A stretch of 64,000 nucleotides of DNA from Paracoccus sp. (in: a-proteobacteria). Its GTDB lineage: Bacteria > Pseudomonadota > Alphaproteobacteria > Rhodobacterales > Rhodobacteraceae. Each line of letters starts with the position of its first letter. The stretch's first letter is position 1. The stretch is taken from positions 1-64,000 of the forward strand of contig NZ_JAUVVF010000008.1 in NCBI RefSeq assembly GCF_030604785.1, in the 5' to 3' direction. Shown piece after piece: positions 50,243 to 57,829 of this stretch. The position numbers were made by a program, and so were the translations under genes. The notes beneath the pieces are model-generated. The model saw nothing but the letters and a program-made list of their open reading frames with translations. It ran no database searches and was not told the DNA's origin.

Positions 50243-50794
50243 ATGCCCGTTTCACCTCCTGTCTGCGATTTCGATGTCCCGTGGCATCCTTTTGCCTTGC
50301 CGGGCACGGATGGGCAGATCCACAGCCTCGACGACATCAAGGGACCGCGCGGTACGCTGGTCATGTTCATCTGCAACCATTGCCCCTATGTGCAGTCGAT
50401 CCTGGACCGGATCCTGCGCGACGCAGCCGAATTGCAGAAGGCCGGGATCGGCGTCGTTGGGATTTCGGCCAATGATGCAGAGGCCTATCCCGAGGATGCT
50501 CCCGACCGCATGAAGGCGTTGGCCGAGGCGCGCGGCTTCACCTTTCCCTATCTGCATGACGAAACCCAACAGGTCGCCCGGGCCTACGGCGCGGAATGCA
50601 CGCCGGATTTCTTCGGCTACAATGCCGAGGGACGGCTGCAATATCGCGGGCGGCTCGACGCATCCGGCCGCGAAGCCGCGGCCGATGCCCGCCGCGAGCT
50701 GTTCGAGGCGATGATGCAGATCGCCGAAACCGGAAAAGGACCGAAGGATCAAGTGCCTTCGATGGGTTGTTCGATCAAGTGGAAGGTTTCCTGA
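50243..50794 (+). CDS. Thioredoxin-like redoxin (AhpC/TSA family)
   Basis: 183 residues. A thioredoxin fold with the redox motif CNHC at residues 44-47 (VMFICNHCPYVQSI), then GIGVVGISANDAEAYPEDAPDRM and YGAECTPDFFGYNAEGRLQYRGRL with the cis-Pro TPD. There is no signal peptide. The C-terminal VPSMGCSIKWK is typical of this cytosolic thioredoxin-family group. GAAAGGA precedes the ATG. It ends directly before the phosphatase start, so the two are co-translated. Confidence 0.92.
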   Translation: MPVSPPVCDFDVPWHPFALPGTDGQIHSLDDIKGPRGTLVMFICNHCPYVQSILDRILRDAAELQKAGIGVVGISANDAEAYPEDAPDRMKALAEARGFTFPYLHDETQQVARAYGAECTPDFFGYNAEGRLQYRGRLDASGREAAADARRELFEAMMQIAETGKGPKDQVPSMGCSIKWKVS

Positions 50795-51475
50795 ATGCCG
50801 CTCTGCCCGGTTGTGTTCGATCTTGACGGCACGCTGATCGACAGCGCCCCCGACATCCATGCCTGCGTCAACGCAGTCCTGCGCGAGAACGGTGTTCCGC
50901 TCTTGCCGCTGCCGCGTGTCCGCAGCTTCATCGGCGGCGGGGTCGAATTGCTGTGGTCGCGCGTGATCGCCGCCTGCGGAATCGACCCGGTCCATCGGCG
51001 CGACCTGATCGCGGCCTTCATGGCGCGCTACCATGACGCGACCGCGCTGACGCGGCTTTATCCCGGCGTTCCCGAGGCGCTGGCGGAACTGGCCGCGGCA
51101 GGGCATCCGCTTGGCATCTGCACGAACAAGCCGCTTGGCCCGACCCGCGCTGTGCTGGACCATTTCGGCCTGTCGCATCTGTTCCCGGCCGTGATCGGCG
51201 GGAATTCCCTGCCGGTGAAAAAGCCTGACCCGGCACCGCTGCGTGCCGCCTTTGCCGGGCTGGGCACACAGAGCGGCGTATTCGTCGGCGACAGCGAATT
51301 CGATGCCCATGCCGCCGCCGCGATGGACGTGCCCTTCCTTCTCTATACCGAGGGGTATCGCCACAGCCCCGTCGATGATCTGCCCTGCCGGGCGCATTTC
51401 AGCGACTTCGCGGCTCTGCCCGGGCTTGTGGCACGTGCGGGCGGTCTTCAGCCTGCAGCGCAGCCCGCGCCTTGA
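50795..51475 (+). CDS. gph: Phosphoglycolate phosphatase (HAD family)
   Basis: 226 residues. HAD motif I FDLDGTLIDSAPDI with the nucleophile Asp at 9 and the general acid Asp at 11; motif II LGICTNKPLG near 108; motif III Lys in LPVKKPDPAPLRAAF near 139; motif IV GVFVGDSEFDAHAA near 162. It removes phosphoglycolate made by DNA repair or carbon fixation. The start follows the redoxin stop with no gap. Other small-phosphate substrates are possible for the family. Confidence 0.88.
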   Translation: MPLCPVVFDLDGTLIDSAPDIHACVNAVLRENGVPLLPLPRVRSFIGGGVELLWSRVIAACGIDPVHRRDLIAAFMARYHDATALTRLYPGVPEALAELAAAGHPLGICTNKPLGPTRAVLDHFGLSHLFPAVIGGNSLPVKKPDPAPLRAAFAGLGTQSGVFVGDSEFDAHAAAAMDVPFLLYTEGYRHSPVDDLPCRAHFSDFAALPGLVARAGGLQPAAQPAP

Positions 51476-51527
51476 CAACCGCCGGCGAACGGGCTGAATC
51501 GCGCGATAGCATCAGGAAAGGTCAGCC

Positions 51528-51956
51528 ATGGATCTGCGTCAACTCAGCCCGAGCCTTGCCGTTTCGGACCAGATCCAGCCCGAGGATGTCAGCGCGCTGG
51601 CCGAGGCGGGCTTCAAGGTCCTGATCAACAACCGTCCGGACCCCGAGGTCGGTCCGGGCATCGATCATGCCGCGATGTCCGAGGCCGCCGAGAAGGCCGG
51701 GATGCGCTATCATTACCTGCCGTTCAGGCCGGGTGAGGTCACTCCGCAGCTGATTTCGGGCTTCGGCGAGGCCTTGGCCGATCCCGGGCCGACGATCGCC
51801 TATTGCCGCAGCGGCAACCGCTCGACCGTGCTCTGGGCGCTGAACCAGGCCGGCAAGCAGCCGGTGGACGAGATCCTCGCCACCGCCGCAGCCGCCGGCT
51901 ACGATCTGACGGGCGTGCGCCCGCTGATCGAATCGCTGGCCAGCCGCAAGGTCTGA
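51528..51956 (+). CDS. TIGR01244 family phosphatase-like/sulfur transferase protein
   Basis: 142 residues. The N-terminal DLRQLSPSLAVSDQIQPEDVSALAEAGFKVLINNRPDPE and the P-loop TIAYCRSGNRSTVLWAL (Cys at 93, Arg at 98) mark the family found alone or fused to Blh-type metallo-beta-lactamase domains in sulfide-detoxification proteins. It is a dual-specificity-phosphatase-like fold. AGGAAAGG lies upstream of the ATG. It is 52 bp after gph and may be in the same transcript. Confidence 0.88.
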   Translation: MDLRQLSPSLAVSDQIQPEDVSALAEAGFKVLINNRPDPEVGPGIDHAAMSEAAEKAGMRYHYLPFRPGEVTPQLISGFGEALADPGPTIAYCRSGNRSTVLWALNQAGKQPVDEILATAAAAGYDLTGVRPLIESLASRKV

Positions 51957-52013
51957 AGGGTCAGGCAGGGCGCGACCGCCCTGCCCCTTGGTCCTAGGCC
52001 GATCCGTCCGCGA

Positions 52014-52358
52014 TCAGGCCGGAACCCCGAGCGCGCGTTTCACATTTGCGGTCCAACCGAGGGATTGATGCTCGCCTGCGCGGATCGCGGGGCGTTTCAT
52101 CACGGAGGGTTTAGCCCCCAGCATCTCGACCAGATCGGCGCCGCGCTCTTCCTCGGACATGCCGCGCCAGGTCAGGCTGGCCCGGTTGATGATCTTGTCG
52201 CCGAAATCGGCCACCAGCGACTTGCGCTCGTCCTCGGACAGGGGGTCTTTCTGAACGTCACGGAAGTCGACCTTCCAGCCTGTCTCCTCAAGGCCGGCAA
52301 TCGCCTTCTGGCAGGTCGAGCAATGCGAAAGACCGAACATCGTCAGTGACTTGGACAT
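52014..52358 (-). CDS. ArsC/Spx-family thioredoxin-fold protein
   Basis: 114 residues. It begins with TMFGLSHCSTCQKAIAGLEETGW, the N-terminal CxxC (Cys 13 and 16) of ArsC/YffB/Spx relatives, and continues with DFRDVQKDPLSEDERKSLVADFG and GAKPSVMKRPAI in place of the arsenate-binding Arg region. It is probably a glutathione- or thioredoxin-linked reductase; arsenate reduction is unproven. GAGGAAACC precedes the ATG at 52358. It starts 11 bp after the small lipoprotein gene. Confidence 0.85.
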   Translation of the reverse strand: MSKSLTMFGLSHCSTCQKAIAGLEETGWKVDFRDVQKDPLSEDERKSLVADFGDKIINRASLTWRGMSEEERGADLVEMLGAKPSVMKRPAIRAGEHQSLGWTANVKRALGVPA

Positions 52359-52369
52359 GGTTTCCTCGA

Positions 52370-52444
52370 TCAGATGAAGGGAACGAACGGCACCCCGCAG
52401 GCGGCAAGGGTCAGCAGCAGGGACAGGGCCAGAATGGGGCGCAT
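52370..52444 (-). CDS. 24-residue lipoprotein
   Basis: A very short gene: MRPILALSLLLTLAACG and then seven more residues to the TGA at 52370. It is a complete lipoprotein signal peptide with lipobox LAAC, leaving a mature lipopeptide of about nine residues starting at Cys 16. GGAGA lies seven bases before the ATG. It sits between the DUF3422 gene and the ArsC-like gene on the same strand with tight spacing. I recall similar tiny lipoproteins in the family, without a known role. Confidence 0.65.
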   Translation of the reverse strand: MRPILALSLLLTLAACGVPFVPFI

Positions 52445-52499
52445 GAGACTTCTCCGTGGGGTCGCGGGCACTATTGCCGCAGCGCGCCCCGCTCACAAG

Positions 52500-53804
52500 T
52501 CATATTTCGCCGTGCTCGCTTCGATGCAGCTTTTGTCGCACGCGCCTTATTCCGGCCCAGGCGACGACCAGCACGAGCGGCGTCAGAACCGCGATTGTGA
52601 CCGCCTTGTCCAGCCCAAGCGCCGAGGCCAGCGGCGCCAGAGCGTAGGACAGAAGCCCGATGGCGTAATAGCTGATTGCCACGACCGACAGGCCCTCGAC
52701 CGTATGCTGCAGACGCAATTGCAGATCGGCGCGGCGGTCCATGCGCTCCATGATCTTCTGGTTCTGGGCCCGGCGCTCGACCTCGACCCGCGTCCGCAGC
52801 AGTTCGCCGCTGCGGCTGGCGCGCGCTTGCATCTCGGACAGCCGCGCCTCGGCCGATTGCGTGGTCCGCATCGCGGGCAGATAGCGGCGGCGCATGAATT
52901 CGGTCAGCATCTTCATCTGCATGAAGCGCGTCTCGCGCAGAACCTCGATCCGGTCGCTGACGATGGCCTGATAGGCCCTCGTGGCCCCAAAGCGGAAACT
53001 GTGCTGCGCGGCCTGCGCCTCCAGCTCGGTGGCGATGGGCAGCAGATCGTGCAGCACCTCCTCGGCCGGGCGGGCTTCGTCGGCCATGCTGGCGACCAGC
53101 GCCGACAGGCGGCTTTCCAGCGCGTTCAGCCGCGCCGTCAGCGAGCGCGCCCGCGTCAGACCCAGCATCGAGGCCGCGCGGTAGGTCTCCAGCTCGACAA
53201 GACGATGGACCAGCCGACCGATCCGGCTTTCCGAGACGCCGGGCCGCACGAAGACCGAGATGCGCATCCAGCCAGCGGGGTCGATGCGGAAATCGCTGGC
53301 GATCACGGCGGATTCCTCCAGCACCCAGACTGCGGCGAGGCTGTCTGCCGCGAACCAGTCAGCAATCCGGTCGGGGATCTCGGCCGGATCTTCGGGCAGA
53401 AGATCGACCTGCACCATCACTGCCGCGATCCGCAGCCCCGGCGCTTCGTTCTGCCAGGCATCGGGAAAGATCGCCGCCGCCGAAGGATCGAAGGGCCGGA
53501 TCGGCAGGCCCGGCGTCATCGCCATATAGGTCACGAACTCGGTATGGCTTTCCCATTTCAGCTCGTGCCGGCCCAGCCTGCCCTGATAGTGGCTGTCCGA
53601 CGGATCGGGCCGCGGCCCGCCATGACGCGACACGATCTCGGCCAGATGGGCATGGTCACGGGCGCGGTCGCGGTTGGCGGCGTCCCCCGGCTCCTTGAAG
53701 GCCAGAAAGACCGCCGTGGCCGGCGCCGACAGGCGCGGCGAGGGCCGGGCATGAAGCTCGTTGACCAGCGCATAGCGCATCGGATGTTCGGCGGCCGGGT
53801 TCAT
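52500..53804 (-). CDS. DUF3422 family membrane protein
   Basis: 434 residues. The start MNPAAEHPMRYALVNELHARPSPRLSAPATAVFLAF and the later HYQGRLGRHELKWESHTEFVTYMAM are hallmarks of DUF3422. A helical central region (LNALESRLSALVASMADEA and onward) leads to two C-terminal membrane segments (SVVAISYYAIGLLSYALAP and AVTIAVLTPLVLVVAWAGI). A large cytosolic domain anchored by a hairpin is expected. Function unknown. Confidence 0.9.
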   Translation of the reverse strand: MNPAAEHPMRYALVNELHARPSPRLSAPATAVFLAFKEPGDAANRDRARDHAHLAEIVSRHGGPRPDPSDSHYQGRLGRHELKWESHTEFVTYMAMTPGLPIRPFDPSAAAIFPDAWQNEAPGLRIAAVMVQVDLLPEDPAEIPDRIADWFAADSLAAVWVLEESAVIASDFRIDPAGWMRISVFVRPGVSESRIGRLVHRLVELETYRAASMLGLTRARSLTARLNALESRLSALVASMADEARPAEEVLHDLLPIATELEAQAAQHSFRFGATRAYQAIVSDRIEVLRETRFMQMKMLTEFMRRRYLPAMRTTQSAEARLSEMQARASRSGELLRTRVEVERRAQNQKIMERMDRRADLQLRLQHTVEGLSVVAISYYAIGLLSYALAPLASALGLDKAVTIAVLTPLVLVVAWAGIRRVRQKLHRSEHGEI

Positions 53805-53830
53805 GCGCCTCTCCTTGGGCCCTTGTGAAA

Positions 53831-53852
53831 CAGGGGCCGCGAACGGCCCCTG
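53831..53852 (-). terminator. Terminator after pntB
   Basis: Nine-base arms CAGGGGCCG/CGGCCCCTG with a TTCG tetraloop on the minus strand, followed by TTTC, 28 bp past the pntB stop. Confidence 0.75.
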
Positions 53853-53879
53853 ACCCTGTCTCTGTGGATCCGTGCCCGA

Positions 53880-55322
53880 TCAGTCGATCATGGGCAGAAG
53901 CTTGTTGATGCTGTCCTTGGCATCGCCATAGAACATCCGCGTGTTTTCCTTGTAGAACAACGGGTTCTCGATGCCGGAAAAGCCGGTGCCCTGGCCGCGC
54001 TTGCTGACAAAGACCTGCTTGGCCTTCCAGACCTCCAGAACCGGCATCCCGGCGATGGGGCTATTCGGATCGTCCTGTGCAGCCGGGTTCACGATGTCGT
54101 TCGAACCAATCACGATCACCACGTCGGTCGAGGGGAAGTCCTCGTTGATCTCGTCCATCTCCAGAACGATGTCATAGGGGACCTTGGCTTCGGCCAGCAG
54201 CACGTTCATGTGGCCCGGCAGACGGCCGGCAACGGGGTGGATGGCAAAGCGCACCTCCTTGCCCGCGGCGCGCAGCTTGCGCGTCAACTCGCTGACCGCG
54301 CCCTGCGCCTGCGCCACCGCCATGCCGTAGCCCGGCACGATCACCACGCTGTCGGCATCGTTCAGCGCCGAGGCCACGCCGGCATCGTCGATGGCGATCT
54401 GCTCGCCCTCGATGGCCGCTGCGGGACCCGTCTCGCCGCCGAAGCCGCCCAGGATCACGCTGACGAAATGGCGGTTCATCGCCTTGCACATGATGTAGCT
54501 GAGGATCGCGCCAGAGCTGCCGACCAGCGCGCCCGTCACGATCAGCAGGTCGTTGCCAAGCGTGAAGCCGATCGCGGCCGCGGCCCAGCCCGAATAGCTG
54601 TTCAGCATCGACACGACCACCGGCATGTCGGCGCCGCCGATGCCCATGATCAGGTGATAGCCGATGAAGAAGGCAAAGCCCGCGATCAGGATCAGCCACA
54701 GGATGCCCGGGCCGGTCCCGGCCAGATACAGCATCCCCAGCAGAACCGAGGCCGCCAGCGCGCCCGCATTCAGCATGTGTCCGCCCGGCAGCTTCTTCGG
54801 CTTGCCGTCCACGCGGCCCGAGAGCTTGCCGAAGGCCACGACCGAGCCGGTGAAGGTCACAGCGCCGATGAAGACGCCCAGAAAGACCTCGATTTTCAGG
54901 ACGGTGATCTCGGCCGGGGTCTTGTACATCAGGACGCCCGCAAAGCCTTGGAAGTCCATGGCCAGCCCCTCGGCGCGGGCGCGCAGGACGCGCGCCAGCT
55001 CGATCTGGGCGTTGAAGCCGACGAAGACGGCGGCAAGGCCCACCAGCGAATGCATGGCGGCGACAAGCTGCGGCATCTCGGTCATCTGGACGCGCTTGGC
55101 GATCAGCCAGCCCGCTGTGCCGCCGATGGCGATCATCACGGCCGAGAGGAACCAGTTACCCGCGCCCGGTCCGAACAGGGTCGCCAGCACCGCCAGCGCC
55201 ATGCCCGCGATGCCGTACCAGATGGCCCGTTTCGCGCTTTCCTGTCCCGACAGGCCGCCAAGCGACAGGATGAACAGGACCGATGCGACCACATAGGCCG
55301 CGGTGGTGAATCCGTAAGCCAT
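53880..55322 (-). CDS. pntB: NAD(P) transhydrogenase subunit beta
   Basis: 480 residues. About nine membrane segments in the first 270 residues (domain II) are followed by the soluble NADP-binding domain [24 protein letters not shown] near 306, [18 protein letters not shown] near 345, [25 protein letters not shown] near 386 and [15 protein letters not shown] [21 protein letters not shown] at the end. It couples proton entry to NADPH formation. It starts 10 bp after the pntA stop. Confidence 0.97.
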   Translation of the reverse strand: MAYGFTTAAYVVASVLFILSLGGLSGQESAKRAIWYGIAGMALAVLATLFGPGAGNWFLSAVMIAIGGTAGWLIAKRVQMTEMPQLVAAMHSLVGLAAVFVGFNAQIELARVLRARAEGLAMDFQGFAGVLMYKTPAEITVLKIEVFLGVFIGAVTFTGSVVAFGKLSGRVDGKPKKLPGGHMLNAGALAASVLLGMLYLAGTGPGILWLILIAGFAFFIGYHLIMGIGGADMPVVVSMLNSYSGWAAAAIGFTLGNDLLIVTGALVGSSGAILSYIMCKAMNRHFVSVILGGFGGETGPAAAIEGEQIAIDDAGVASALNDADSVVIVPGYGMAVAQAQGAVSELTRKLRAAGKEVRFAIHPVAGRLPGHMNVLLAEAKVPYDIVLEMDEINEDFPSTDVVIVIGSNDIVNPAAQDDPNSPIAGMPVLEVWKAKQVFVSKRGQGTGFSGIENPLFYKENTRMFYGDAKDSINKLLPMID

Positions 55323-55332
55323 TCCTGTCCCC

Positions 55333-56907
55333 TTACGATTTCTGGAACATGGCCAGCATCCGGCGCGTGACCAGGAAACCGCCGAAGATGTTGACGCCCG
55401 CCATCAGCACGGCCAGCGCCGCAAGGATCGTCACCCAGGCCGAGCCCGACCCGATCTGGATCAGCGCGCCCAGGATGATGATCGAGCTGATCGCGTTGGT
55501 GATTGCCATCAGCGGCGTGTGCAGCGAATGCGCGACGTTCCAGATGACCCGGAAGCCCACGAAACAGGCCAGCACGAAGACGATGAAATGCGACATGAAG
55601 CTGACCGGCGCGACCAGCCCCACGGCCAGCAGCAGCAGCCCGCCCCCGGCCAGCATCGTGACCTGGGATTTCGTCTCCGCCTTGAAGGCGGCGGCCTCGG
55701 CGGCGCGGCGTTCCTCGGGGGTCAGCTCCTTCTTCTTCTCGCGGGGCTTCTGGGCCGCGATGGCTGCGACCTTCGGCGGCGGAGGCGGCCAGGTGATGTC
55801 GTGATCATGCGCCACCGTCGCGCCGCGGATCACGTCGTCATCCATGTTGTGCTGGATCACCCCATCCTTGCCCGGCGTCAGGTCGGTGACAAAATGGCGG
55901 ATGTTGTTGCCGTAAAGCTCGCTGGATTGCGTGGCCATGCGGCTGGGGAAATCCGTGTAGCCGATGATGATCACGCCGTTCTCGGTCACGATCCGCTCGT
56001 CGGGAACGGTCAGTTCGCAATTGCCGCCCTTTTCGGCGGCAAGGTCCACGATCACGCTGCCGGGCTTCATCGCCGCGACCATGTCGGTGGTCCACAGGAC
56101 CGGCGCATCGCGGCCCGGGATCAGCGCCGTGGTGATCACGATATCCATCTGCGGGGCCAGTTCACGGAACTTGGCCAGCTGCTTTTCGCGGAATTCGGGG
56201 CTGGAGGGCGCGGCATAGCCGCCCGTCGCCGCGCCGTCCTGCGCGGGTTCGTCGAATTCCAGGAACACGAATTCCGCGCCCATCGACTCGATCTGCTCGG
56301 CCACTTCGGGACGCACGTCAAAGGCATTGACCTGCGCGCCCAGGCTGACCGAGGCGCCGATCGCGGCCAGCCCGGCCACGCCCGCACCCACGACCAGCAC
56401 GCGAGCGGGCGGGACCTTGCCCGCCGCCGTCACCTGACCGGTGAAGAAGCGGCCGAAATTGTTCGCGGCCTCGATCACCGCGCGGTAGCCTGCGATATTG
56501 GCCATCGAGGAGAGCGCGTCCATCTTCTGCGCGCGGCTGATGCGCGGGACCATGTCCATGGCGATGGCGGTGACGCCCTGTTCCTTGGCCAGCGCCAGCA
56601 ATTCGGCGTTCTGCGCGGGATAGAAGAACGAGATCACCGTCTGCCCGGCGCGCATCTGGCGCAGCTCCGGCACGGTCGGCTGGCGGACCTTGGCGATCAT
56701 GTCGGCCTGCGCGATCAGCTCGGCCGCATTCGGCAGCACGGTGACATTCGCCCGCCGGTAATCCTCGTCCGAAAAGCCTGCGCGCGCGCCCGCCCCGGAT
56801 TCGATCAGGACGTCATGCCCCAGTTTCTGGAGATGCCCCGCCGAAGCCGGGGTGACCGCCACCCGCGCCTCTCCCTCGAAGCCCTCTCTCAAAGCGCCAA
56901 TCTTCAT
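55333..56907 (-). CDS. pntA: NAD(P) transhydrogenase subunit alpha
   Basis: 524 residues. Domain I is like alanine dehydrogenase: [26 protein letters not shown], the Rossmann [26 protein letters not shown] near 174 and [13 protein letters not shown] near 285. A Lys/Glu-rich linker near 375-400 leads to a C-terminal membrane domain of about four segments. It is the fused single-chain form rather than split PntAA/PntAB. With PntB it makes the proton-translocating transhydrogenase. Confidence 0.97.
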   Translation of the reverse strand: MKIGALREGFEGEARVAVTPASAGHLQKLGHDVLIESGAGARAGFSDEDYRRANVTVLPNAAELIAQADMIAKVRQPTVPELRQMRAGQTVISFFYPAQNAELLALAKEQGVTAIAMDMVPRISRAQKMDALSSMANIAGYRAVIEAANNFGRFFTGQVTAAGKVPPARVLVVGAGVAGLAAIGASVSLGAQVNAFDVRPEVAEQIESMGAEFVFLEFDEPAQDGAATGGYAAPSSPEFREKQLAKFRELAPQMDIVITTALIPGRDAPVLWTTDMVAAMKPGSVIVDLAAEKGGNCELTVPDERIVTENGVIIIGYTDFPSRMATQSSELYGNNIRHFVTDLTPGKDGVIQHNMDDDVIRGATVAHDHDITWPPPPPKVAAIAAQKPREKKKELTPEERRAAEAAAFKAETKSQVTMLAGGGLLLLAVGLVAPVSFMSHFIVFVLACFVGFRVIWNVAHSLHTPLMAITNAISSIIILGALIQIGSGSAWVTILAALAVLMAGVNIFGGFLVTRRMLAMFQKS

Positions 56908-57078
56908 GGCCTTTTCGTCCCCCGCTCGGCTGATTGCGTCGGTCCATGCATAACACCGCGCAATTTCAGTTCACAACCCTGCGAGATTGTAACGTGGGGC
57001 AAAAGCCCTGCCTTGGTCTCATGTCAGAAGATTGCGCGCGCGGGCGGCAGGGTGCGCGCAAAGCTGCCCGGAATGGCA

Positions 57079-57105
57079 AACGGCCCGGGCATGGCCCGGG
57101 CCGTT
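57079..57105 (-). terminator. Hairpin downstream of the Pro/Ala-rich membrane protein gene
   Basis: Perfect 12-base arms AACGGCCCGGGC/GCCCGGGCCGTT with a three-base loop; only GTTTG follows on the minus strand, so termination may be inefficient. Confidence 0.5.
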
Positions 57106-57135
57106 CATCGCGATCATTCGACCGACGGGCCGCGA

Positions 57136-57636
57136 TCAGTTCGCCGGAGCCGGCGTGGTCGTCTCGGCCTCGTCATCCGCCGCCGGAGCGGTCGGAGCAG
57201 GCGCGACAGGGGCCGGCGCGGTCTCGGCAGGTGCGGTTTCCGCAGGGGCGGTGTCGGCCGGGGCCGGGGCGGCAGGCTCTGCCGGAGCGGGAGCCGGCGC
57301 GGCGGGCTCGGCCGGAGCCGGAGCGGGTTCCTCGACCGGGGCCGGCTCGACCGGAGCGGGCTCGGCCGGGGCGGGCTCTTCCACCACGACGGGTTCGTCG
57401 GCGGCGGGCTCGCCCGGCGCTTCCTCGGTCGTCACGACCGTGGTCGTGTCGCCGTTCACCACGACGGTGTCATCGGTCATGAAACGCTGCAGGACGAAAT
57501 AGGCCAGGGCCAGCGCCAGCAGCACACCGATGATCAGCGGCAGCGCCGAAGAGCGACGCTCGACCGGCTCGACATAGGTTTCGCGCGGCTCGATGCCGGG
57601 CTGCGGGCGGTTCGGATCGTTCGGGTCATGGCTCAT
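57136..57636 (-). CDS. Single-pass membrane protein with Pro/Ala/Glu-rich tail
   Basis: 166 residues from the ATG at 57636 (AGGAGG eight bases upstream). A hydrophilic N-terminus (MSHDPNDPNRPQPGIEPRET) leads to one membrane helix (ALPLIIGVLLALALAYFVLQ, about 34-53), then about 110 residues dominated by Pro, Ala, Glu and Thr. No folded domain is visible; the tail could span the periplasm like TonB- or Tol-type linkers, but no C-terminal domain is attached. Function unknown. Confidence 0.75.
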   Translation of the reverse strand: MSHDPNDPNRPQPGIEPRETYVEPVERRSSALPLIIGVLLALALAYFVLQRFMTDDTVVVNGDTTTVVTTEEAPGEPAADEPVVVEEPAPAEPAPVEPAPVEEPAPAPAEPAAPAPAPAEPAAPAPADTAPAETAPAETAPAPVAPAPTAPAADDEAETTTPAPAN

Positions 57637-57748
57637 GTCCAAGCCTCCTCTGTCTGAATCTCGTTACACCATTGCAGGTGGTCACCCTGTGGTTGACAAG
57701 GCCAGCGGTGTCAATCACTTCGTCGCCCGCCTTGCGGCATATCGCTGC

Positions 57749-57757
57749 TGTGGATAA
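57749..57757 (-). promoter_or_regulatory. Perfect DnaA-box sequence (TTATCCACA)
   Basis: TGTGGATAA on the plus strand equals the consensus DnaA box on the minus strand. It is a single copy in the 193-bp gap before pepN; no cluster that would suggest an origin was seen around it. Confidence 0.4.
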
Positions 57758-57829
57758 CAGGGTCCGGGCCATGCCGGTTCCCCGGGCCGGCGCGAAAAAA
57801 CACCCCAGGCGCAGGAAAGGGACTTCCCG

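Noticed and set aside
57740..57770. A replication origin suggested by a perfect DnaA box
   Set aside because: There is only one copy, no AT-rich unwinding element, and none of the usual origin neighbours (dnaA, parAB, hemE, gidA) in the window.
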